DNA of 27,971 nucleotides from Negativicutes bacterium (GTDB lineage Bacteria; Bacillota_C; Negativicutes; Sporomusales_B; JARLHX01): assembly GCA_031292035.1 (NCBI GenBank), contig JARLHX010000371.1, positions 1-27,971 on the forward strand, written 5' to 3'. This document shows, one piece after another, positions 21,811-27,971 of the stretch; position 1 is the first letter of the stretch; the number at the start of each line of letters is the position of its first letter. Made by a program: the position numbers and the translations under genes. The notes below the pieces were generated by a model. The model did not search any database, was not told where the DNA came from, and was given only the letters and a program-made list of their open reading frames with translations.

Positions 21811-21993
21811 TTATTCTTGTTTCAACCGTTTATAGGTTTCATTTTGAAATTCAACATCTATAAAATGATCAAACACTTTTTCAATGCATGCAAAAATAAA
21901 TGCAAAAGAAATGAATATGGACCAATGTACCTGATTCCAGAGGAAAGAAAGTAATACAATTTCTATCAACCAACGGAGAAGAAACCATCTCAT
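21811..21993 (-). CDS. 60-aa membrane protein
   Basis: This small minus-strand protein starts MRWFLLRW and has two hydrophobic stretches (about residues 4-19 and 23-40), then a charged tail ending RLKQE. ATG 21993 follows GGGAGGGG with good spacing, and a promoter with perfect TATAAT lies 27 bp further upstream (22020-22048). The function is unknown. It lies at the edge of the phage cluster in AT-rich DNA, opposite to the fibre gene. A superinfection-exclusion or other small lysogenic-conversion protein is possible but unproven. Confidence 0.65.
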   Translation of the reverse strand: MRWFLLRWLIEIVLLSFLWNQVHWSIFISFAFIFACIEKVFDHFIDVEFQNETYKRLKQE

Positions 21994-22019
21994 ATTAACC
22001 CCTCCCCTTTTATGACAAA

Positions 22020-22048
22020 ATTATAACATTGTTCAAATAAATTTCCAA
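22020..22048 (-). promoter_or_regulatory. Promoter for the 60-aa membrane protein
   Basis: On the minus strand TTGGAA (22048-22043), a 17-bp spacer and TATAAT (22025-22020) form a good sigma70 promoter. It lies about 27 bp upstream of the ATG at 21993. From here to 22473 no gene is seen apart from the terminator described next. Confidence 0.65.
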
Positions 22049-22219
22049 TATAGGAGAGTAATCCCTTGCAGAAAATCAGAACTAATGATTTGAAATAGTA
22101 GCCAGATATTTGAGTCAACTCCGTATGTTACCTTATTGCCAGTACCTGCCAATCACTATTATTCAAGCATAGAGATAAGGGAGGTAATATATATTATAGA
22201 TTTATTTAGTTATCTAATA

Positions 22220-22253
22220 AAAAAGTAGCTCCCGAATTCAGAATTCGGGAGCT
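22220..22253 (-). terminator. Palindromic terminator of the surface-glycan operon
   Basis: A perfect 13-bp inverted repeat (22227-22239 with 22241-22253, centre A 22240) is followed on the minus strand by CTACTTTTTT. It lies 220 bp past the stop of the acetyltransferase, the last gene of the minus-strand operon. The intervening 22254-22473 is AT-rich and shows no gene. Confidence 0.75.
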
Positions 22254-22473
22254 AGAGCATCAATATTACATTATCAAACCGGGCGGTAATAGCGTGCATT
22301 GAGAACTGCTTGGGATGAATCATTTCAATATTATATTATTGATTTAGATGTTACTTCTGCGTTATAACTATGTATTGTAAGACAGCCATATCCCAGATGA
22401 GAGATTTCCAGAGATATTAACGATATGATGAAAGAAACCTCGGTTCATCATTGATTGGCAATCTCTAATGTTT

Positions 22474-23118
22474 TTATAAAAATAAGGAATCTAAACATTC
22501 GTTTATATTATTAAGCGGTAAATCTATTAATTCTTTAACATCTTTTTCCCACCATTTAGATTCTAAAAGTCTTTTTATTGTTTCTTCATTAAAGCGATAA
22601 CGTATTATCTTCGCTGGCACACCGCCAACAATCGCATAAGGGGGAACATTTTTTGTAACAATTGCTCCCGCGCCAATAACCGCACCGGTTCCAATTGTTA
22701 ATCCTCCCATGATTACGGCCATTGTTCCTACCCATACATCATGACCTATAAGTGTAGGCGGGGATTCAGTAAATTGTAATTTTGGTTCAATGCAATTATA
22801 TACCTTGTCGTCGGATCGATATTGAAAAGGACTACTAGAAAGCCAAGTAAGGGGATGAATCCCAACACTTACTTGGATATTAGTTCCAAAAGAACAAAAG
22901 TTGCCAATTGTGACATTGTGAGCAATACGGTTGTTATCTCCTATGTAAGTGTATCTCCCAATGGTAACATTTTCTCCAATTATCGTTCCGGGATGAATTT
23001 GAGCGGGAGAATTTATTTTAAGTGTTTCGCTCACCAAATGACAATCTTTGATATATATATTGTTCCTCTTATATTTTTTGTACCGCAAATAGTTTTTGAT
23101 TCTAGCGGTTAATCCCAA
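22474..23118 (-). CDS. Hexapeptide-repeat acetyltransferase (CatB/LbH type)
   Basis: This 214-aa protein is built of left-handed beta-helix hexapeptide repeats: PAQIHPGTIIGENVTIGRYT, IAHNVTIGNFCSFG, then after a loop (GIHPLTWLSSSPFQY, with the active-site His of this family) WVGTMAVIMGGLTIG and VIGAGAIVTKNVPPYAIVGG. The family uses acetyl-CoA to O-acetylate sugars or small molecules. TTG 23118 follows AGAGGTGA at good distance. It lies at the end of the glycan operon, so it likely decorates a surface polysaccharide. A minus-strand TATAAT near 23140-23160 could be an internal promoter. Confidence 0.85.
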   Translation of the reverse strand: MGLTARIKNYLRYKKYKRNNIYIKDCHLVSETLKINSPAQIHPGTIIGENVTIGRYTYIGDNNRIAHNVTIGNFCSFGTNIQVSVGIHPLTWLSSSPFQYRSDDKVYNCIEPKLQFTESPPTLIGHDVWVGTMAVIMGGLTIGTGAVIGAGAIVTKNVPPYAIVGGVPAKIIRYRFNEETIKRLLESKWWEKDVKELIDLPLNNINECLDSLFL

Positions 23119-23307
23119 AATAAGTCACCTCTTAGTATAATTATACATAAAATTATAACGCTTTTTAAATGTATTTAAAATAAAAAAGGTGATACCATGC
23201 CGAAATATAATGATGATTAAAGGTGGTCATGGCTTTATGAACAGGATAGACACCGGTAACTCCTATGACCCGAAGGAAGGTAATGACCTGGGCGTCTCTT
23301 AATAGTC

Positions 23308-24075
23308 TTATTGGCTGATTTTTCTCAGCTTTTTCACCTGGGTTTCAATTGCTTTCAGAAACGGGCGTAATTTACGATTCCAGTTATACACCAGAACGGG
23401 AAGATAGCCGAAGAAATACATGTCCTTCGCATATTCACGCATGAATATATCTCTGTAGTAATGATATGGGGATGGATCTCCCCCGGTTTTGCAATCGTGA
23501 ATGCACCAGGGCTCGTCCTGACGTGGTATGCAAACAGCATGCTTCTTTCTCTGAAACTCCAAGCATTGGGATATGTCGTAAAAATGCCATCCGTCAAAAA
23601 GGTCTTCCCGCCAGGGCAGGTCATAGCGGGTGACGATAAGCAGCCCGTCGACGCAACGTACCTCCTGACACGCCCCAACCACTTCCAAACGGAAAAAGTT
23701 TTCCACCTGGCCATCGTGTTTGACGATAACCTTGCCGTACTTTTTCTTGGCGGAGCCCCACATGCCGTTCAAGGGGAGCTCATAGGCGCCTACAACTCCA
23801 AGCAGGCCGATTTTCGGGTCAGATGCAAAAAGATCCACAATATCCTGGATAAAATTCTTATTGATGATATAGGTATCCTGGTGTATATAGACTTTGTATT
23901 CGGCGTCAGTCTGCTTCAGCGCCCGGTTGTAACCGGAGGCAAGGCTTTTGGCATCATCGAGGGCGATGGTTTCCACCGTGAAACCATCAGGAACCGTCAG
24001 GTTATTGATATGGGAAAGACAGGTTGCATACTGAACCTTGTCATTTAAGCAGGAAATAAAGCAAATCTTGGGCAT
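23308..24075 (-). CDS. Family 2-like glycosyltransferase
   Basis: This 255-aa protein has a GT-A-like start (ICFISCLNDKVQYATCLSHI), SGYNRALKQTDAEYKVYIHQDTYI with an HQD in place of the DxD, GLLGVVGAYELPLNG and a WREDLFDGWHFYD block. These are typical of the glycosyltransferase family 2 subgroup with a conserved HQD and DGWHFYD motif. ATG 24075 follows GGAGGTATCA; the upstream ATG at 24087 has no such site. It likely adds a sugar to a surface glycan. It is in the same direction as the neighbouring glycosyltransferases, with a gap of about 100 bp to the next. Confidence 0.8.
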   Translation of the reverse strand: MPKICFISCLNDKVQYATCLSHINNLTVPDGFTVETIALDDAKSLASGYNRALKQTDAEYKVYIHQDTYIINKNFIQDIVDLFASDPKIGLLGVVGAYELPLNGMWGSAKKKYGKVIVKHDGQVENFFRLEVVGACQEVRCVDGLLIVTRYDLPWREDLFDGWHFYDISQCLEFQRKKHAVCIPRQDEPWCIHDCKTGGDPSPYHYYRDIFMREYAKDMYFFGYLPVLVYNWNRKLRPFLKAIETQVKKLRKISQ

Positions 24076-24177
24076 TGATACCTCCAATAAATAATTAATG
24101 ACAATTCATGATAGCATTTTTCTTAAGCATAATACAAGGTAAGTGATGCCAGGCATGACCGGGCAAGGCACGGCGGT

Positions 24178-25308
24178 TTAAGAATTCAGCCGCTGATAGG
24201 CCTGATAAGTTTTTTCGGCGACAGAATTATAACTGAATTCATGGATGTACTGCTCTGACAACATCGGACGAGGTTTATGATAAGCCTCCATAATTGCGGT
24301 ATGAATTGATGTATAATCATAGGGATTGCACAAGTGTCCCAATTTATCAAACTGATAATATTTAACAGGACAATATTCTTCTGCAGATACTACAATATTG
24401 CAGCCGCTGCAAAGAGCCTCCAGTGATGACAGTCCCGGAGATTCCCTGAAGGACGGCAGCACGTGTACTTTGGCATTTTTATAGAAATTCGAAATTGTAT
24501 CATGCGGAACCTCATCAACAAATAATACATTGCCTCTTTTTGTTGCCAGACTTTTGACCTCTTCATAATAAGCGTTGTTCATACCTTTTTTTCCTATAAA
24601 TAAAATCGGAATGTTCGGCATGTTCATTAAAGCACTTATCACACCTATCTGGTTTTTGGTGGGCTCAATCCTGGCGACTTCCAATACAAAATTGCTGACC
24701 GGCACCGAAAAGTCATCGGCTGAAGAGCCGCTTTTCATACTATCGACAGCATTTGGAACAATCATTGTTTTGTTCATGAACAGATCATGATCGATCCGGA
24801 AAAAATCGGAGAGAATTCTTGCTTCTTCGTTCGAGTTGGGCAGAATCAAATCGGCATGATTAAGCAAATAACGTCTTGGTTGAATATATTTTTTCGTGTT
24901 GTACAAGCCGTAAGTTTTCCTCAATAAAGTATTGATAATTTTTCTCGCCTGCAGCGCGGCGCCCTTGAAGTGATAATAATTAGGCTTCACTTCATGAAAG
25001 GATAATTTTTTCGATATGTATTCGATATAGTTCGAATGAGACATATCCCAATAGATGGGGGTCAGGACAATTTTTTTGTTACAGGCGGCTGCTGTTAACA
25101 TATATTCCAGGGACTCTTGCACCGTTTGGATGTTGAACAAGTGAACAATATCTATATCATCATATTCTCTGATTTTTTTGGGGCTCAGGCAAATTTCAAC
25201 AGTCAGGCCGAAGTTTTTTTCCAGGTATTCTTTTGTCTTTAACATCTGAATCGTGTCTCCGCCTGGTGATTCGAAACAATTTTTCCTGATCGCAAAAATC
25301 ACTTTCAC
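24178..25308 (-). CDS. Family 4-type (GT-B) glycosyltransferase
   Basis: This 376-aa protein has a GT-B layout: N-terminal half with SPGGDTIQM, IDIVHLFNIQTVQ and HADLILPNSNEEA; C-terminal half with FVLEVARIEPTKNQ, PILFIGKKG and the donor-site block LPSFRESPGLSSLEALCSGC (a canonical E-x7-E signature, ESPGLSSLE). GTG 25308 is chosen since GGAGG lies 7 bp upstream; the ATG at 25314 is only 1 bp from it. Product is probably a surface polysaccharide sugar linkage. It is clearly AT-richer than the phage genes, as common for acquired glycan loci. Confidence 0.85.
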   Translation of the reverse strand: MKVIFAIRKNCFESPGGDTIQMLKTKEYLEKNFGLTVEICLSPKKIREYDDIDIVHLFNIQTVQESLEYMLTAAACNKKIVLTPIYWDMSHSNYIEYISKKLSFHEVKPNYYHFKGAALQARKIINTLLRKTYGLYNTKKYIQPRRYLLNHADLILPNSNEEARILSDFFRIDHDLFMNKTMIVPNAVDSMKSGSSADDFSVPVSNFVLEVARIEPTKNQIGVISALMNMPNIPILFIGKKGMNNAYYEEVKSLATKRGNVLFVDEVPHDTISNFYKNAKVHVLPSFRESPGLSSLEALCSGCNIVVSAEEYCPVKYYQFDKLGHLCNPYDYTSIHTAIMEAYHKPRPMLSEQYIHEFSYNSVAEKTYQAYQRLNS

Positions 25309-25337
25309 TGCCATACCTCCGAAATCGACTTTTATGA

Positions 25338-26360
25338 CTATAGGGTATCAAGTATTTTTTGAACCATATGAGTCATGGAATATTTATTTTTTACCCAGTC
25401 ATAACCACTGTCGGCTATTTTTTTTCGCTCCGGCTCATTTGATAAATAATAGTCGATCTTTTCAACCAGATTATTATCATTCCATATTGCTGCATCTACT
25501 CCGGGCCTGATTGTACTGTCCAGTTTCCCCCAATCGTTTGTCAACTGGAAAGAATTAGTCGCGAGAATTTCAAAAGTCCTGGGGTTGGCGCTTTTTCTTG
25601 GGTTTGGATAGGAATGGATGTTAAGACATATTTTTGATCGGCGGTATAAATCTGCAACTTTTGGAAACGATATGATATGATTTGAAACATAAGGAGCCAA
25701 AGCCGGATGTTTTTTGGCAAACTGCATTCTTTTCCAAAAGTATTTATTATCCCAGTATACTCCTTGAACAGTCATCGAAAGGGAGTTGCTTTTAATATAA
25801 GACGCAATTTGTCGCAGCAAATCCAAACGGTAAGGTATCGGATTCCCGACGAAAGTAAGATCGATATCCCGGTTTATCGTGTGATCAGGACAAAAAATAT
25901 CCGAATCATAACCGAGTGGACCATAATAGACTGATTTGCCGTACTTATCCTTGATATATTGCAAGTCATCTTCTTCAAGGCAAAAGATATTGTCATAATA
26001 TGCGTAATTGGCGCCACTTTCCAACATTTTGGCATCATCAATGAGCCATAATGAAAGGGAGAAATTTGATTTCTGTAAGTATTCCAGGGTGCGGCTGTCT
26101 ATCATCGAACCGTTCAGGGCCAAAAATAAATCAGGGCGAAAATCAGTTCAGACAGCTAGTAATTCTTTGTTCCACTTTATCGTGAAAGTACTGTCTAGTG
26201 ATTTGAGCCCCAGTTTATAGAGTCTTCTTTCCAGGTAATTGCATTGTTTATAAAACTCAAGCATAGGCACGAAAACAACTTCGTGACCAAGCTTCCGAAA
26301 ACTTTTTAATACACTATGGGAATAATCATAAAAGGGGGTTCCGACAACAACAACCTTCAC
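25338..26360 (-). pseudogene. CgeB-like glycosyltransferase interrupted by in-frame TGA
   Basis: One frame runs from GTG 26360 (after GAGGAG) to the stop at 25338 with a single internal TGA at 26150-26148 (codon 71). The N-terminal part (MKVVVVGTPFYDYSHSVLKS) and the rest (DFRPDLFLALNGSMIDS, then VGNPIPYRLDLLRQI, PKVADLYRRSKICLNIHSY, a final DWVKNKYS) fit a 340-aa CgeB-like/Glyco_trans_1_2 protein. Without the stop it would be complete. A restart at ATG 26123 would give a 261-aa protein lacking the N-terminal nucleotide-binding half, probably inactive. A nonsense mutation is the simplest reading. Confidence 0.8.
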
Positions 26361-26399
26361 AAAAGCAACTCCTCGACTCTTGGCTCATGTAATACGGAA

Positions 26400-26435
26400 A
26401 TTATATCATTATACGAATATTTTCGACAAGGGCAA
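26400..26435 (-). promoter_or_regulatory. Promoter region of the surface-glycan operon
   Basis: Two overlapping minus-strand promoters are possible: TTGCCC (26435-26430) with 16 bp to TATAAT (26413-26408), and TTGTCG (26429-26424) with 18 bp to an extended TGATATAAT (-10 at 26405-26400). They lie 40-75 bp before the GTG at 26360. The remainder of 26440-26590 shows no convincing gene. Confidence 0.6.
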
Positions 26436-26572
26436 GTGTTTCCAAGAGAAAGTCGACAATTGCGAGCAGGAGCGGCTTCGTTCGCTTGAATCGGTGCGAT
26501 GCTCCGTCGTTGCTGCGATTCGGAATCTGGAGGAGAATCTCTCACTACCTGTCCCCGCCTAAATACCACCCA

Positions 26573-26601
26573 TTTATTTTACCGCCCAACTGGGATATAA
26601 T
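26573..26601 (+). promoter_or_regulatory. Possible promoter of the ABC exporter gene
   Basis: TATAAT at 26596-26601 lies 33 bp before ATG 26635. The -35 position 17 bp upstream reads TTTATT, a weak match, so the assignment rests on the -10 alone. Confidence 0.35.
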
Positions 26602-26634
26602 ATGGTATATTGTCTATCGTTATCAGGAGGTATC

Positions 26635-27971
26635 ATGGCACTCTACTCACGCTTGCTTCGCTATGTAAAACCCTATATTTTAAGAATCATTGTCGCGATG
26701 CTATGCACGATGCTGGCGTCTGCAGCCAATTTATACATCCCGAAAATCATCAAGGACCTGATTGACAACGTATTGGTGAACAAAGACTTTACCGCCCTTA
26801 ACTTTATTACTGTCAGCATCGTCGTAGTAGTAGTCCTGCAGGGACTGTTTTTGTACGGCCAAACCTACTTTATGGCCTATGTCGCCCAACGGGTTGTCAT
26901 CGACATCCGCCGGGCTGTCTATCAGCATCTCCAGCGGCTCTCGCCGGCCTATTTCGAAACAAGGCAGACCGGAGCTATCATGAGCTATATTACCAACGAT
27001 GTCGGCGCTTTGCAGAGTGCTATGGTCGACAACGTAGTGGATATGGTGACCCAGACGGTGGTCTTGCTCGGTTCCATCGCGTTCATGTTTTATATCGACT
27101 GGAAACTGTCCCTCCTCACCTTTGCCACGTTTCCGTTTATCATCCAGGCGATGAACATTTCGGGCCGTAAACTCCGGGTAAAAAGCCGCGTTCTCCAGGA
27201 GCGGGCCGCCGACATCACCGCATTCCTGCAGGAATCGATCCAGTCGATACGAGTCATTCAGTCTTTTGTCCGCGAGCATTACGAGCTTGGGCGCTTTGAT
27301 GACGAGAACCACAAGAATTTTCGGGCCTCGATCAAAACCGTGCAAGTGGCTGCCGTCATCACTCCGATCATCAACATCCTGGCGGCCCTCGGCGTCACGG
27401 CGATCATCTGGTATGGGGGCCGGGAAGTCATCTACGGCCAAATTACTTCCGGCTGGCTGGTCGCCTATATCGCTTATGCAACCAATCTGTCGAACCCGGT
27501 AAAACGACTGAGCAATGTTTATGGCAATATTCAACGGGCCTTGGCTGCCGCCCAGCGAATCTTCGATGTACTCGATACCCAGCCAGAGATTCAGGACTCT
27601 CCGGGGGCAGTGACTTTGCCGTCCATCCTGGGGCACGTCGAATTTCACAATATCTTTTTCGCGTATAAACCCGGACAACCAGTGTTGTCCGACTTTTCCC
27701 TGGACGTAAAACCAGGCCAGATGGTCGCCATCGTCGGCCCCAGCGGTGCGGGAAAAACGACCATCGCCAACCTGCTGCCTCGCTTCTATGAACCTTATGA
27801 AGGCCATATAACGATCGACGGTTTCGATATCAGGACAGTCACCCTTGAGTCTCTGCGGACCCAAATCGGTATCGTGCCCCAGGAAACCACGCTGTTTAAC
27901 GGTACCGTGTATCAGAATATATTGTACGGCAAGCTTGACGCTTCCAAGGAGGAGGTCATCACTGCCGCCCA
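26635..27971 (+). CDS. MsbA-like ABC exporter (3' partial)
   Basis: At least 445 residues are visible before the right edge. The first ~320 form the six-helix exporter domain (YVKPYILRIIVAM, TYFMAYVAQRVVIDIRR, LSPAYFETRQTGAIMSYITN with coupling-helix features). The nucleotide-binding domain follows with Walker A GPSGAGKTT, Q-loop VPQET and the A-loop tyrosine in FFAYKPGQP. Signature and Walker B lie beyond the edge. Such half-transporters flip lipid A or other lipids; in a Negativicute MsbA-like function is plausible, but multidrug export is the alternative. ATG 26635 follows CAGGAGGTATC. It diverges from the glycan operon promoter. Confidence 0.88.
   Translation, partial: MALYSRLLRYVKPYILRIIVAMLCTMLASAANLYIPKIIKDLIDNVLVNKDFTALNFITVSIVVVVVLQGLFLYGQTYFMAYVAQRVVIDIRRAVYQHLQRLSPAYFETRQTGAIMSYITNDVGALQSAMVDNVVDMVTQTVVLLGSIAFMFYIDWKLSLLTFATFPFIIQAMNISGRKLRVKSRVLQERAADITAFLQESIQSIRVIQSFVREHYELGRFDDENHKNFRASIKTVQVAAVITPIINILAALGVTAIIWYGGREVIYGQITSGWLVAYIAYATNLSNPVKRLSNVYGNIQRALAAAQRIFDVLDTQPEIQDSPGAVTLPSILGHVEFHNIFFAYKPGQPVLSDFSLDVKPGQMVAIVGPSGAGKTTIANLLPRFYEPYEGHITIDGFDIRTVTLESLRTQIGIVPQETTLFNGTVYQNILYGKLDASKEEVITAA

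Noticed and set aside
26380..26562. Possible 60-aa gene between the glycan operon and the exporter
   Set aside because: It overlaps the minus-strand promoter, has no ribosome-binding site and no recognisable pattern.
26731..27864. 377-codon minus-strand open frame opposite the ABC exporter
   Set aside because: The plus strand encodes unmistakable exporter motifs; the antisense frame has no ribosome-binding site and no family features.
1..27971. CRISPR array, tRNA, rRNA or insertion sequence
   Set aside because: No regularly spaced short repeats, no tRNA-like cloverleaf and no transposase frame or terminal inverted repeats were seen on either strand. No att-site pair could be assigned without an integrase or flanking tRNA.

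Overview
The window looks like a Gram-negative Firmicute (Negativicutes, Sporomusaceae-like). The reasons are strong AGGAGG-type Shine-Dalgarno sites with frequent TTG/GTG starts, an MsbA-type ABC exporter beside surface-glycan genes, an Adhesin_E-like secreted protein relic, and a Cache-PAS sensor kinase of the type common in spore-formers. The taxon is an inference. About 20 kb in the middle is a phage-type head-gene cluster resembling SU10/phiEco32-like podoviruses.

Layout. 1-1486: the end of a probable membrane protein and a LarA-family racemase, closed by a strong terminator. 1528-11020: a phage late promoter, terS, the ATPase half of terL, a 3.4-kb insert, the nuclease half of terL, two virion-type proteins, the portal and a small helical protein. 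The insert holds a truncated lysozyme copy, two minus-strand secreted-protein genes (one broken), a second copy of the late promoter, a GH24 lysozyme and a small secreted protein with its own promoter. 11034-14737: a host-like block with a sensor histidine kinase, a convergent peptide deformylase and a protein of unknown function. 14900-16962: a polymorphic-toxin type 44-like gene followed by a tandem array of small membrane proteins (two intact, one with an in-frame stop, one C-terminal remnant), read here as a possible toxin-immunity module. 17097-20466: scaffold, SU10-type major capsid protein, two small virion proteins and a head-tail adaptor. 20615-21754: a glycine-rich tail fibre. No integrase, replication gene, repressor, tail nozzle or tape measure is visible, so this is a partial or decayed prophage, or a reduced head-gene island.

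21811-26360 is on the minus strand and visibly more AT-rich: a 60-aa membrane protein with its own promoter, then an operon of three intact surface-glycan enzymes and one glycosyltransferase interrupted by an in-frame TGA, ending at a palindromic terminator. From 26635 an MsbA-like exporter runs off the right edge.

How the parts may work together. The two late promoters are almost superimposable (paired TGACAC boxes 11 bp apart, TATAGT 38 bp from the first box), and each is followed at once by an intrinsic hairpin. Similar hairpins sit just before many downstream genes. This fits activator-dependent late transcription with antitermination. The lysozyme N-terminus and the toxin C-terminus share a short S/T-L-Y/W motif that may be a docking or virion-loading signal. 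Both ideas are inferences.
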